Source of the DNA: Phyto melanocephala
Lineage: Eukaryota > Arthropoda > Insecta > Diptera > Rhinophoridae
Assembly (NCBI GenBank): GCA_941918925.1
Contig: OW799237.1
Location: 73,109,126 to 73,173,125 of the forward strand
Direction: 5' to 3'
DNA: 64,000 nucleotides
Every line of letters begins with the position of its first letter. Position 1 is the first letter of the stretch. The notes below the pieces were generated by a model. The model was not told the DNA's origin. It made no database searches and saw only the letters and a list, made by a program, of their open reading frames with translations. Positions 46,799-58,974 of this stretch are shown piece by piece. The position numbers and the translations under genes are program-made.

Positions 46799-47152
46799 TT
46801 TTCTTCACTTACACATTTTAGCTCAAAATGTAATTTAAATACAAACTTAATTAACATTTGATATTTCACACGAATGCTGACAGAAATAAAATGTAAAAAA
46901 TTTTTATATTTTGAGCTTAAATAACACAGCTTAAGTCATAAATATTATAGTTGAATAAATATGTTAAGGAAGTTATAAATTTTGATTTTCTAATTGGCCA
47001 TGTAATATTAACGTATGTTTATAAGGGATGCCAAACAGGATTGATTTTACGTATCTCAGGATTCGGGTTTTTATATTAAGGGATATCAGGATTTTTTATG
47101 ACCCCAGGATCTCAAAGTTTATTATTAATATGTATGTATTAAAAACACGTCT
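46799..47152. other. AT-rich spacer
   Basis: Sequence upstream (minus-strand sense) of the exon-like frame. No clear promoter motif was recognised. Confidence 0.45.
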
Positions 47153-47840
47153 TCTAGATATATAAAAGTGAAACTCTGTCTGTGTGTGTTAGCTATAGAC
47201 TCCGAAACTGTAAAGCCGATGGGACTTAAACTTTGACAAGTTTTTGTACACATTCCAGACAGTGTTTATGGGTGGTAAAAAGTGGGCGCGACTACGCCCA
47301 TAAAAAAGGTTATAATTTTGAGGTACATGCACTTGTCCAATTTTTCTGAAACTTTGCACGCATATTGAGCTGTCATGCCTATATAGTTTCGTGATTAGAA
47401 AAGTAGGCAGGGCTGCGTCCATAAAAAAGTTATGATATTAAGGTATTTGCATTGGAACGATTTTTCTGAAACTTTGCACGCATATTGAGCTGTCATAAAT
47501 ATATGATTTCGTGATTAGAAAATTGGGCAGTGCCACGCCCATAAAAAAGTTGTGATTTTGAGGTATTTTCACTGGAACGATTTTTCTGAAATATTGCACA
47601 CCATTTAAGCTGTAATGACTATATAATTTTGTAATTAAAAAAGTAGGTAGTGCCACCCCCATTAAAAGTAAGTTATTATTTTCAGCTATTTCCACACATT
47701 CCAATGGTTCCCACTAATTTGCCTTTCAACTGCAAGCGACTACAGTTTCCAGATCGCCTTGTCTTCGCTATTACCATCAACAAAGCACAAGGACATTCTC
47801 TGCATGTTGCTGGATTGAATTTGGGAAATTTTAGTTGAGC
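47153..47840 (+). mobile_element. Helitron fragment with helicase remnant
   Basis: The 5' end is TCTAGATATATAAAAGTGAA, then GTTAGCTATAGACTCCGAAA and four diverged ~121-bp AAAGTGGGC / CTGAAACTTTGC units, as in the copy at 33039. Directly after the repeats comes a plus-strand piece of helicase (47697-47837). The 3' terminus (CTAG with hairpin) was not found, so the right end is truncated or rearranged. Confidence 0.7.
47697..47837 (+). pseudogene. Helitron helicase fragment
   Basis: IPMVPTNLPFNCKRLQFPD then RLVFAITINKAQGHSLHVAG and LNLGNF, the conserved helicase segment ending in the NKAQGHS motif. The usual HGQLYVACSRVG does not follow; instead there is a stop and unrelated sequence. About 47 residues only, with no N-terminal part. 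Confidence 0.8.
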
Positions 47841-48884
47841 CATACCGTCACACGGTGTTCGATTCTTTAATCTGGCTGGCCAAAACCCCAAAATGAGTTA
47901 TAAAAAGGAACAAATTGGACCACAATATTTAAATGAGAACATACCAACTAAGATATTTCTCATGATTTTTTGCTGGAATTTAAATATGTACGACTACAAC
48001 GGTACTACGAATATCATGTAAAATGAAGAAAAAAATTTTGTTTATTTCGCTTGAACAAATTGCTTGTGTTTAGAGGTAAATTACAAGTTGTCTATGCAAT
48101 TTAGTTTATTAGTTCTTTTTTTACTGAGACTGGTATTATCATTAGAGTAAACGCGGTGTATTTTTCAGTTATCAGAATAAAGGACGTAGTTTTTATTAGC
48201 AATTATATCAGGAAGGTTGTAAGTAACATTTTTTAAAACGAAAATAAAACTTGTAGACAAATATTTTTTTCTCCTATATACTTCCATGATCTTATTACTT
48301 GTTTAGTAAAATTTGGACTTTGGACTAATAGAAAATAAAAAAATTTTTTTCCCGAAAGTGCCCATGCCGAACAAAATTTTTCAAAAACGACATGGAGTCT
48401 ACTACAATTTCTCGCAAAGATATTTTTCAAATATGGTTATCCACTGTCAGTGGGCAGAGTAATTAATACTAATGCAATAGTTTTAAGTAATATGCTTCCA
48501 GTCCCCATTTAAGAAATTTGCGTTATATGCCTCTAATATCCAAAGATACCAACAAAAAAGAAATTCTTTAAAAATCTCGTATTTTCAAATAAGAAAAGTG
48601 GGCGTGTCTGTAGGCGAATTTATCAATTTTTTTGCAGTTGTTTTAAATAAAGAATTTAAAGTTTTTGTACCAAAAATCAACTTTCTACACGTTTTATTAC
48701 AAAAGTTATTAACTTTGGCCAGCTGGATTCAAGAATCGAACACTGTGCGTCGGTACTATACGAATTTGGTTCCGAAATCGTTGACTTGATTCTTGAAAAT
48801 TCTTACACAACTGGATGATAACCGTTTTTGCAAGTTCTGAGAGTAAATATCCTATTCTATTTCCTATTTCTTATGATCAGGTAA
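47841..48884. other. spacer without recognised genes
   Basis: Short frames at 48233-48430 (minus) and 48598-48789 (plus) have no recognised motif. Confidence 0.45.
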
Positions 48885-49745
48885 TTAATAAGCCTCAATC
48901 GTGTTAACAGATTCGAATAGAGTACCAACTAGCAATAGTGCTCTATAGGCTGGGATCGTCTGGAGAAGGAGCGACAATAAAACTAATCCCTGAAATTTTT
49001 GAAAATGGTGGTAAGATTCATTGACAAAATATCTAAACGATTTTTTAAGTCTTTTCAAAATATACAATCAAAATACATATCGAGGCCATATGAAGAAGAA
49101 AAGGCAGCGCTTGTTGCTGAAACTTACAGTGAATCACCATTTTGTAAAGGATATTTTGATGGTACTGAATTTCCACTTTTACAAGCTCCAATAAATAATA
49201 AGGTGTCTTTGTTTTCACGAACACACAAATTCTCAGTGAAAGCTCAAATGGTTAGCAACTTTACAGTACGTATGGCATATTTTTTTGGGTAATTCCGGAA
49301 GTGTACAAGATTCGAAAATATTTAAAAATTTTGATATTTATAAAGAGCCAAACAAATAATTTTCAGGCTTTAGCTGATAGCTGATGATTCACCTTATTCC
49401 CTATCTTTTAACATAATAACATCTTACCAGACTAATTCTAACCAAATGGACAGCAAAAAACGAAAAAAATAACAAAGACATAAGCACTTACTGAGTACAG
49501 ATCAAGCATTGTTTTAAAATTCTGAAAGAAAAATTTTATAGTTTAATGAATTTAAGAATGCAAATAAAGTCGGCCCAAAATCCTCAATTTTGTTATGAGT
49601 GAATTTTTGTGTGCTGTACACAATAAAATTATTTTAGATTTAAGGGGAATACAAATGTATACAGATTACAATCAGGATGATACAGAACCCTACGAACAGT
49701 CTGAAGAAAATGAAACCAGAATTAAAAAGGGAAGCAATATATAGC
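48885..49745 (+). pseudogene. PIF/Harbinger-related DDE transposase relic
   Basis: Plus-strand pieces: QLAIVLYRLGSSGEGATIKL (48929-48988) with IPEIFENGG, then a frame at 48999-49292 with KYISRPYEEEKAALVAETYS, CKGYFDGTEFPLLQAPINNK and FSRTHKFSVKAQMV. The FDGTEFPL block is the first catalytic aspartate region of the DDE_Tnp_4 group, and Y-x-x-KAQMV is its usual follow-up. At 49608-49740 AVHNKIILDLRG and TDYNQDDTEPYEQSEENE resemble the helical end (LHN-x-x-I). The middle with the other catalytic residues is missing. Frameshifted and dead; no TWA-flanked ends identified. Confidence 0.65.
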
Positions 49746-50164
49746 TTATTATTTATTAAGTAATGAGTAATATTACTTTAAATGGCCCTGAATCACTTTC
49801 AAATATGTGTAACAGCGTTCTTTCTTAATGTTATAAGGTAGTGTAGTATACTCTTCTCTTGCCCCCAGAAATAAAAAGATCTGCTTCCTTTCCAATATTT
49901 ATATTATAACTTTTCATATTGTGATTATTTGTAGGGCTTTTGCACATTTCGATCCTTTTTTTTTTTTTGCTGTAGAAAAATTTTAATCGCCAGTGTTATT
50001 TTTATATAACGATAAATCCGAATCAAAGTATTCTCCACACATACTGCTGGAAGTTTCATTACATTGAAATTGGGATATTTACTTTTATATATTTTTCAAA
50101 ACCATATTTTAATTTTCGATTATTTCAAAAGTTTAAACGTATTGGGTAAGTTGTTCTTCTTTCC
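49746..50164. other. spacer
   Basis: No supported feature. Confidence 0.45.
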
Positions 50165-51140
50165 TGTATTGTTTAGTGGCTTTGCTGACCTTACTGATGG
50201 GTCTATATTGAGGATCTGAACATCAGAAAGTCATATGGACTTCCTGACAACTGCAGTGTGTTTCAGGCGAAGGTTCTAGGGATCTTGAGACCCGTAGAAC
50301 TGGTTAGGAGTAACATCGCTATGGGCTAAGAGGTTACTATATTCGTGGACAGCCAGGCGGCTCTTAGTACCATGATGGGCTATTATGTGAACTCCAGGCT
50401 GTAGTAGAGCTTTGCGTGGAATTTTAGAGAAGTATTAGCCTATGCTGGGTGCCGAGTCACTCCAACATAAGCGGCAAATAAATGGCTGATGAATTGGAAA
50501 GGCTGGGCTCGGAAATGATGGATCATGATCGGGTGAAAGCGGTTAGGCCTAAATTTGGTTTCTATTTCGGTAGAATCAGGAAATGGGTTCTAAGCGAGAC
50601 TAATCGGGTTACGGACGTTGTGGCCCATGCTCAGTAAGTCTGATTCGGACTTGCTTCTTGACAGAGGTAGGGTCTGCGTGAAAACTATAAGAAGGGTTAT
50701 CACGGGCCACTGAATGTTGGGCAGGATGGCGGTAAGAATGGGACTGAACCTGTCAGATATGTGCAGGCTGTGCGAGAATCCGGATAAGTTGGAGACAGTT
50801 GAGCACATTCTGTGTCAATGTCCTAGACTGCAGATAAGCAGGTTGAAATGGCTAGGTAGTAGATTCCTAGGAAAATTGGAGGAAGTTTCGAGCTGTGCAC
50901 TCGAGAATCTGATAGGATTCGTAATGGAAATTACCTGGATTCGTGAGAAGAGACTAAGAATAGGTCGTTTGTAGGGTTTACCTCTTTTTGGTATTGATTT
51001 GGTGTCCACTACTTCACCACTTGTCTATCTTTTATTCCTTCTTCTATACTTATTCTTATTCTATTCTTTTTTATTTCTATATTAAGGCGTCAAAATGGAG
51101 TTCATTGGTGTCTGGGTGAGGGTGTGAGGGTAACTTTGCA
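50165..51140 (+). mobile_element. 5'-truncated LINE, RNase H and C-terminal part
   Basis: Begins within the RNase H domain and ends in a C/T-rich then GTGAGGGT-containing 3' tail near 51140. Coding part described separately. A different LINE family from the copy at 2155-3565, judged by 3' tail and C-terminal motif. Confidence 0.75.
50170..50974 (+). pseudogene. LINE RNase H plus CCHC-like C-terminus
   Basis: RNase H signatures appear in shifting frames: TDGSIL, YGLPDNCSVFQAKVLGILR (50230-50290), IFVDSQAALSTMMGYY (50340-50390), and CWVPSHSNISG..MADELERLGSEM (50440-50520). The final open frame (50714-50974; it has an ATG but is clearly internal) reads MLGRMAVRMGLNLSDMCRLC then ENPDKLETVEHILCQCPRLQ, a C-x2-C..H-x4-C motif found at the end of RNase H-bearing LINE ORF2. 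Several frameshifts and stops lie upstream. Confidence 0.8.
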
Positions 51141-51254
51141 CCATCAAGAAGTTGCACATATCAAGAAGTTTGCACATATCAATAAATTGTTTCCTTTTTC
51201 TTTTATAATCGAAAGAATTAAAAATTCTTTTTCGTTTTTTTCTGTGACATATTT

Positions 51255-51485
51255 TTACAAAACCTCATAACCCAAAACTCAATGAAGTCATGTGTTTCTT
51301 CAATATCATCATCTGATCCGAGATGCTTCATTTTCACTTGCACAACTAAGGCGTTGTAATTACCAGATTAATTTCATGTACAAAAGATAGTTCTGCTTGG
51401 GTGCAATAAGTTTTCCAATTTTCATCATTGTAGAAGCTCCATCTGTTGTGAAGCCCACTATATCACTAGACAGTGATACATTGTT
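51255..51485 (-). pseudogene. hAT transposase fragment
   Basis: Minus-strand translation near 51480-51380 gives SDIVGFTTDGASTMMKIGKL followed by IAPKQNYLLY, the hAT region D-x-x-x-x-x-TDGA-x-x-M (catalytic aspartate in TDGAS). Further along, SENEASRIR and the remainder are out of frame. Very short; no ends or TSD found. Confidence 0.6.
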
Positions 51486-52040
51486 TAAATAAAATGTTAA
51501 AACTATTTTGCATTTATTTTGAACCGCATCATTTATAACAAATTATTTCAGATTTAGAGAGCCATTTGGACTAAACTCTTTTGAGCTAATCACTTAGAAA
51601 TCGAGCAAATGTAACTCAATTTTCACTAGTTTCATTTTTATTATTTTATTGGAAAGTTATACTAAAACCACAACGATGAATGTATTCCTGCATTTCTGTG
51701 AATATTGACATACATTTAGCAAACTCTATTGCCTTTTTGTTAAATTGTACGAAGAATACCAGCATAAATAAACTTTTTCATGTACCAGCACTTAACTAAT
51801 TATCCGTAACATGCTGTCAGTATCAATAGAACATTTCAGGGTTAGGGAAAAGAGCAATCACAGTTTGTGGATATTTGATTTTTTGATTTACACTTTTCTG
51901 CTTTATAATATGTATAAGCAAACGGCGATGATTAACTAATATTAAATACATAGTAGTTGCCTAATTAACAGTGTGGCTATTAAGTAATTAGACAGCAATT
52001 ATCACAGAAATTGATTTATTAGCTTTCTAAAAAAACAGTT
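51486..52040. other. spacer
   Basis: AT-rich; no supported feature. Confidence 0.45.
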
Positions 52041-53258
52041 AAGCTTTGTACACACGGTTGTCAGATCGTACAATATTGCCTGAAAAATTGGTAATAAATG
52101 CCTTACAACCGTGTGAACTGGCAATTTTTGCCTAACAATGTTGGCAGAAAAATCATTGTCAGACCATTGACAGGCGGTCACCTGGCAACAATATTGTCAG
52201 ATATATGACAATTGTCTGAACACCCTTAGTCGCTATTCTCAGAATTTCGAAACATATTGTCATATAATTTTAAATTGGCAGATATACAAGTTTTGTGCAT
52301 TTGACAATGGCGTCATTGTCATACAAGTCAGTGATGTCAGATGTATAAAATTTTGCTTTTAGTATTGTTGAATAGAATGCTGTTTCTAGGAGTTTTCTTG
52401 TACTTTATATATTGTTACTTAAATATGTTCAAATAAAACATATAAATAAAAACAACTAAGAGCGTTATATTCGACTGTGTCGAATCTTATATACACTTCA
52501 CCAGCATTTGTTTTGTTTTTAGGCACTCGCTTAAATTCTGCAAAAATAACTTAATCCTAATTTACAAAGAAAAACTAAAAGCAAAAAAAATATACATACA
52601 TCTGCATACTATAATCAAAGACATCTATACATACATATACTATATAATCGTGAACTTCTATACATACATACATACTTACATATATGAATTATTATATGTG
52701 ACAGCGCATTAAGGGACCTAAGGGTAAAAAAAAAACAATTTTCACTTTTTTTATGTGGACAACATCTGAGCATCGAATGAGACCGATCCCTTGCCCCAAA
52801 AGTGTATGTATGTTTCTTGTTTTTTTAGTTTTGTTTCAATAATTGGAGAATAAAATGATAATTAATATAAAAAAAAATTATTGTGAATTTAAAGAGGGCG
52901 GTACAAAGTATTCCATTTTTAAATCAATGGAAGAGATCAGATTCCCAGACGCCATAGAAATCTAAAATTCTAAAAAACAACAAGACCAAAGCAATTCTGA
53001 CAACTCATCTAACAATTTTTTTTATCGTCATCTGACAACCGTCTAAACTTAAAATTTTTTGCCGGACAACATCGTCAGATAAAGTTATTGTTAGAACAAT
53101 ATCTGCCAATGAAATTGTTAGCTTTTTTGATGAAAGTCTGACAACTGTCTGAACTGACAATTTACCTTATGAAAGCAATTCTTTATTGTCATTTCATTGT
53201 TAGCATATGTTTAGGTAAAGCAATTATGTCAGATCTAACAACCGTCTGTACAGAGCTT
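52041..53258. mobile_element. unclassified inverted-repeat element
   Basis: Left end AAGCTTTGTACACACGGTTG then TCAGATC; right end (reverse complement) AAGCTCTGTACAGACGGTTG then TTAGATC, similar over about 45 bp. Inner parts repeat short variants of TCTGACAA..GTCTGAACTGACAAT in both orientations, so the ends can fold on themselves, as in foldback-type elements. A DINE start (GAGCGTTATATTCGACTGTG) sits inside at about 52456-52490. No transposase and no clear target duplication. The right end is included in the 512-bp tandem array. Confidence 0.65.
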
Positions 53259-56132
53259 TATACAATTGCATTGTAAGCAGGATGCCAAAAATAAGAAAGC
53301 AATAAGAAAAATAAATTTTATTCATATTTTTATGGATAATCAAGTCAATTGTTTATAATAACTGTATTCACAAGGTGTCCTTACATGTCATATTTTCAGA
53401 GTGTTCTAAGATTTCACAATAGTGTAACAAAATTATTGTTGCTTTTTAAGTGAAAACTGCTCTAAACTAATACAACTGTGTATGCTATATTTATTGTGCT
53501 GTCATAACTTTTCAGAAACCTGCGTCGATGGGGTAAGAATCTGTTAAGCGCAGACTTCTGTAAAATTTGTAAGCCGGACAACATCGTCAGATAAAGTTAT
53601 TGTTAGAACAATATCTGCCAATGAAATTGTTAGCTTTTTTGATGAAAGTCTGACAACTGTCTGAACTGACAATTTACCTTATGAAAGCAATTCTTTATTG
53701 TCATTTCATTGTTAGCATATGTTTAGGTAAAGCAATTATGTCAGATCTAACAACCGTCTGTACAGAGCTTTATACAATTGCATTGTAAGCAGGATGCCAA
53801 AAATAAGAAAGCAATAAGAAAAATAAATTTTATTCATATTTTTATGGATAATCAAGTCAATTGTTTATAATAACTGTATTCACAAGGTGTCCTTACATGT
53901 CATATTTTCAGAGTGTTCTAAGATTTCACAATAGTGTAACAAAATTATTGTTGCTTTTTAAGTGAAAACTGCTCTAAACTAATACAACTGTGTATGCTAT
54001 ATTTATTGTGCTGTCATAACTTTTCAGAAACCTGCGTCGATGGGGTAAGAATCTGTTAAGCGCAGACTTCTGTAAAATTTGTAAGCCGGACAACATCGTC
54101 AGATAAAGTTATTGTTAGAACAATATCTGCCAATGAAATTGTTAGCTTTTTTGATGAAAGTCTGACAACTGTCTGAACTGACAATTTACCTTATGAAAGC
54201 AATTCTTTATTGTCATTTCATTGTTAGCATATGTTTAGGTAAAGCAATTATGTCAGATCTAACAACCGTCTGTACAGAGCTTTATACAATTGCATTGTAA
54301 GCAGGATGCCAAAAATAAGAAAGCAATAAGAAAAATAAATTTTATTCATATTTTTATGGATAATCAAGTCAATTGTTTATAATAACTGTATTCACAAGGT
54401 GTCCTTACATGTCATATTTTCAGAGTGTTCTAAGATTTCACAATAGTGTAACAAAATTATTGTTGCTTTTTAAGTGAAAACTGCTCTAAACTAATACAAC
54501 TGTGTATGCTATATTTATTGTGCTGTCATAACTTTTCAGAAACCTGCGTCGATGGGGTAAGAATCTGTTAAGCGCAGACTTCTGTAAAATTTGTAAGCCG
54601 GACAACATCGTCAGATAAAGTTATTGTTAGAACAATATCTGCCAATGAAATTGTTAGCTTTTTTGATGAAAGTCTGACAACTGTCTGAACTGACAATTTA
54701 CCTTATGAAAGCAATTCTTTATTGTCATTTCATTGTTAGCATATGTTTAGGTAAAGCAATTATGTCAGATCTAACAACCGTCTGTACAGAGCTTTATACA
54801 ATTGCATTGTAAGCAGGATGCCAAAAATAAGAAAGCAATAAGAAAAATAAATTTTATTCATATTTTTATGGATAATCAAGTCAATTGTTTATAATAACTG
54901 TATTCACAAGGTGTCCTTACATGTCATATTTTCAGAGTGTTCTAAGATTTCACAATAGTGTAACAAAATTATTGTTGCTTTTTAAGTGAAAACTGCTCTA
55001 AACTAATACAACTGTGTATGCTATATTTATTGTGCTGTCATAACTTTTCAGAAACCTGCGTCGATGGGGTAAGAATCTGTTAAGCGCAGACTTCTGTAAA
55101 ATTTGTAAGCCGGACAACATCGTCAGATAAAGTTATTGTTAGAACAATATCTGCCAATGAAATTGTTAGCTTTTTTGATGAAAGTCTGACAACTGTCTGA
55201 ACTGACAATTTACCTTATGAAAGCAATTCTTTATTGTCATTTCATTGTTAGCATATGTTTAGGTAAAGCAATTATGTCAGATCTAACAACCGTCTGTACA
55301 GAGCTTTATACAATTGCATTGTAAGCAGGATGCCAAAAATAAGAAAGCAATAAGAAAAATAAATTTTATTCATATTTTTATGGATAATCAAGTCAATTGT
55401 TTATAATAACTGTATTCACAAGGTGTCCTTACATGTCATATTTTCAGAGTGTTCTAAGATTTCACAATAGTGTAACAAAATTATTGTTGCTTTTTAAGTG
55501 AAAACTGCTCTAAACTAATACAACTGTGTATGCTATATTTATTGTGCTGTCATAACTTTTCAGAAACCTGCGTCGATGGGGTAAGAATCTGTTAAGCGCA
55601 GACTTCTGTAAAATTTGTAAGCCGGACAACATCGTCAGATAAAGTTATTGTTAGAACAATATCTGCCAATGAAATTGTTAGCTTTTTTGATGAAAGTCTG
55701 ACAACTGTCTGAACTGACAATTTACCTTATGAAAGCAATTCTTTATTGTCATTTCATTGTTAGCATATGTTTAGGTAAAGCAATTATGTCAGATCTAACA
55801 ACCGTCTGTACAGAGCTTTATACAATTGCATTGTAAGCAGGATGCCAAAAATAAGAAAGCAATAAGAAAAATAAATTTTATTCATATTTTTATGGATAAT
55901 CAAGTCAATTGTTTATAATAACTGTATTCACAAGGTGTCCTTACATGTCATATTTTCAGAGTGTTCTAAGATTTCACAATAGTGTAACAAAATTATTGTT
56001 GCTTTTTAAGTGAAAACTGCTCTAAACTAATACAACTGTGTATGCTATATTTATTGTGCTGTCATAACTTTTCAGAAACCTGCGTCGATGGGGTAAGAAT
56101 CTGTTAAGCGCAGACTTCTGTAAAATTTGTAA
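53061..56132. repeat. six 512-bp tandem copies (young satellite)
   Basis: Copies start at 53061, 53573, 54085, 54597, 55109 and 55621: an exact 512-bp period over 3072 bp, i.e. exactly six units, with no difference seen on inspection. Each unit contains the last ~198 bp of the inverted-repeat element (53061-53258) plus ~314 bp of its right flank. The bases GCC occur at the left edge, at every junction and at the right edge (56133-56135), after which sequence becomes unique (AGCCCCAAAAATC). No coding content. Confidence 0.96.
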
Positions 56133-56344
56133 GCCAGCCCCAAAAATCAGTTAAAAACATCTATTATTAAAAGTTTATCAAAATCGGGGATTTAAATTTG
56201 ATATTATATCGCACTTAGTTTTGAAGAGTCGTTCACAAAATCATATTTTTGTATGTTATTCTTTTTTAGAACATTTGAATTTAGGACAGCTTATGATACA
56301 GTTAATATGAATTTCTATACGCATAAGAAAAATTTATTTTAATA

Positions 56345-56640
56345 AATTTCAACAAGTTAGAATGCTATATTCGGCTGTGCCGCAGCTTATAATAACCTTT
56401 ACCATAATGTACGTAGATATAGTGACCACATTGCAGCTTTGCCTAATTTTTAAATTTAATATTAAAAGCAATTTTGCTTTATTAATTGCGAGGCCATCTT
56501 ACATATCCAACTGTGTCAAAAAAGAAATTAGGAGCTTAAGTAACATCATATACATACATATTTAAAACAAGTAGAAATGCTATATTCAGCCGTGAAGCAT
56601 CTGGTAACACCCTTCACCATCTTTTTCATAAGTATTGTGC
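56345..56640. mobile_element. two adjacent DINE-like ends
   Basis: AACAAGTTAGAATGCTATAT with TTCGGCTGTGCCGCA at about 56352, and AAACAAGTAGAAATGCTATA with TTCAGCCGTGAAGCA at about 56566, each followed by ACC..TTCACCAT-type sequence. Only the hairpin ends are recognisable; interiors are lost. Confidence 0.6.
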
Positions 56641-58169
56641 ACAGAAAAATATATTTCTTACATTTTTTTAATTAATGGACTTTTTGATTTGTTTTTAAAT
56701 TCTAGTTATATTTTAAATTACTTTAATTAATTTTTTTAATTGATATTAAATATTAAAAAACAGAGATTTCTGTCAGTTGAAATAAATAAATAAAGATAAA
56801 AAATGTTATTAAAATTAAATTTTTTAAAAATTTAATTTCGTAGAACAAATTTAATATAATCAATATTCAAGGAGCAGAATAATACAAAAAAAAATGTGGA
56901 TAATCTGCAAGAAAAAGTTCTAGTAAGTGGACATACATACATATGTATATAAAAATATGTTCGGTATAAGACATAATACATGGTATCAGTTTCATTGTAT
57001 CTGTTTTTCTCAATGTTCGTTCAATTAAATAAAATTATTAATTTTCTTTTAGTATTATTTTGATGATCAGAGCAAAATTAAACAATTTTTTTAATTAGTA
57101 GTATTAATTTCGAAATTGAAGTTCGTATTTATTTTTTTTTTTTTGTGTGACCTAGAGTTCATATTTAATATTATACGCTACTTTGCTATATTATTTTCAA
57201 AGCCATTTTATTCTACTAGTCTAATTAAGGAATTTTATATCCATATGGAAGGGTAGGTATGTGCCTTGGCTTCGCAAATATTTTCGTTGCGAATATAAAT
57301 CCTAAATTTCGCATTTCTCTGAGGAGAATTTCTTGGAAATATCAAATTATCAGCCCACAATGTTCAAAATTTTTTTAAGCAAATATCTTCTAGAAATTAA
57401 AAAAAATATATATAATAGCTGTGACAATAAGGAAAAACAGCTTATGTATATCTTTATTGTTTTTCAGAGAAGCACTTTTATATTTTCGAGTTGTGTATAC
57501 AAACTGAATAGCATTATCATTTTCGTATATTTAGCTAAGTTATGAATTAAAACAAGTTATTATTTTAAATGCTATTGTCCTTTTAAAAAATATTATGCTG
57601 TAAAATCGTATTACCTAAATTTTTTTCATATTTAAAAATTTGCCAGAGAGTATTTTTGAATTCAAGAATTATAGTTTTGTAAATATCCCAATTTCAGCTT
57701 ATGTCGATTTAAGTTTTTTTTTTCTTTTTGGGACAGATATATGGATTTCTTATTTTATTTCAATCGTTTTCATGGTGGAAAGTACAAACAGTCTACTATG
57801 TCTACAAGTTCTAAAGAACATTTTTCAATTATATGTCAGATAAAAGCGCTAAAGTTTAATTTTATTTATTCGACTCTGAAAGTCTATCAGTAAACTGTCA
57901 GCAGGCAGTTGCCTTATTTTTCCTGGATTTTTGTCCTTCCATTTTTATGCCATATTAGGGAATAAAATCGTTCATTTAGTACTTATAACTGTAAGTTTTT
58001 CGTTTACTTCGATAACTAAAAAACGCATTTAAATATGTATGACTAGGCATTATATTCTAATTAACTGTCAACATTTAAATAATTTATTATTGTATTAACA
58101 TTTTCCCCGTTAGTTCAATCTCAGGAGAATTACGTACTATCAGTCCCATTTTTGACCTTGTTAACATAC
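56641..58169. other. AT-rich stretch, intron-like
   Basis: No gene or repeat recognised. Short frames at 57333-57545 and 57640-57843 have no motifs. If the exon at 58170-58246 is real this would be downstream intron sequence. Confidence 0.45.
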
Positions 58170-58246
58170 CATAAGTTATAAAAGCCATCCATTCCACCGT
58201 TCCACACCATGACAAGTTTCTGTTGACGCTTCACTGGTTTAGGTGT
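58170..58246 (-). CDS. 77-nt exon-like segment of a host gene
   Basis: On the minus strand a pyrimidine-rich tract ending CCACCCACCACACAG precedes 77 nt that are open in only one frame: TPKPVKRQQKLVMVWNGG followed by MDGFYNL and a split codon. The donor is TTATG/GTATGT. The two other frames have early stops. Residue content (Trp, Gly, Met, Arg) is unlike AT-driven chance frames. A recursive-splice-like site lies 57 nt upstream. I do not recognise the protein. Length 77 would leave a split codon (phase 2), so adjoining exons must compensate. Likely a small internal exon, probably from a gene with long introns. Confidence 0.5.
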
Positions 58247-58297
58247 CTGTGTGGTGGGTGGAAAAAGGAGGTAACTGAAGACATAAGATTAAAAGTT

Positions 58298-58318
58298 ACT
58301 CACCTGTAAAGAGATAAG
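58298..58318 (-). promoter_or_regulatory. recursive splice site (zero-length exon) candidate
   Basis: Minus strand: a long T/C tract (TTTCTTTCTTTTTG, TTTCTTATCTCTTTACAG) is followed immediately by GTGAGTAAC, so acceptor and donor are juxtaposed at 58304/58303. This matches the Drosophila ratchet-point consensus (pyrimidines, YAG, then GTRAGT). The next acceptor is 57 nt downstream, a normal minimal dipteran intron. Confidence 0.6.
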
Positions 58319-58974
58319 AAACAAAAAGAAAGAAACATTAGCAATAGCAATAACAATAAAGTTATGAAAATTAACATAAAAAATGTTTTTCAATCAAGCA
58401 AGTCATCTAAATACATGATTTTCTTAAAGTTGAATTTAAAATAAAATATATATTTATTTCAAATTTTTGCAACTTTCTACTATTGTTGAACAGGTTACTA
58501 GCAATTTTAGACACACTAAAAATAACTTGTCTTTATATCGAAGAGAAACAAAATGATATTTGAATTTTGGTCTCTACAATCTTCAGTTTGTTATAAAAAA
58601 TATTCTTGGCTTAATTTCTATGTGGTTCTCTCTTATCATTTGATAAATACTTAATTTTGAAAAATTTTTTGAAATATTTTCATTTAAATTTAATTAATAG
58701 AAAAATTTTAATAAATATACATTTATTGGTCAGGCCAGAAATGAATACAATCTAGCGGTTTAATGTAGATTTACGAAATATGTACATCGGCAAACTCGAT
58801 TTGATCCGCACTCTCAAACTTTATTTAAAATTTATTATTATTTATTTATTTATCTTTATTTAAACTAATGTGTTTTGCAGTCCACCTATTTGACCGTAAT
58901 CTATTTAGTTGTAAATGATTTTTAATGTATATCTAATAAACCGAGGATACCAAATCTAAAACAAATAAAAAAAA
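58319..58974. other. AT-rich spacer
   Basis: Upstream (minus-strand sense) of the ratchet-like site. No gene recognised. Confidence 0.45.

Noticed and set aside
53061..56132. Regularly spaced repeats as a possible CRISPR-like array
   Set aside because: The 512-bp units are head-to-tail with no variable spacers, and this is a eukaryotic, transposon-rich context.
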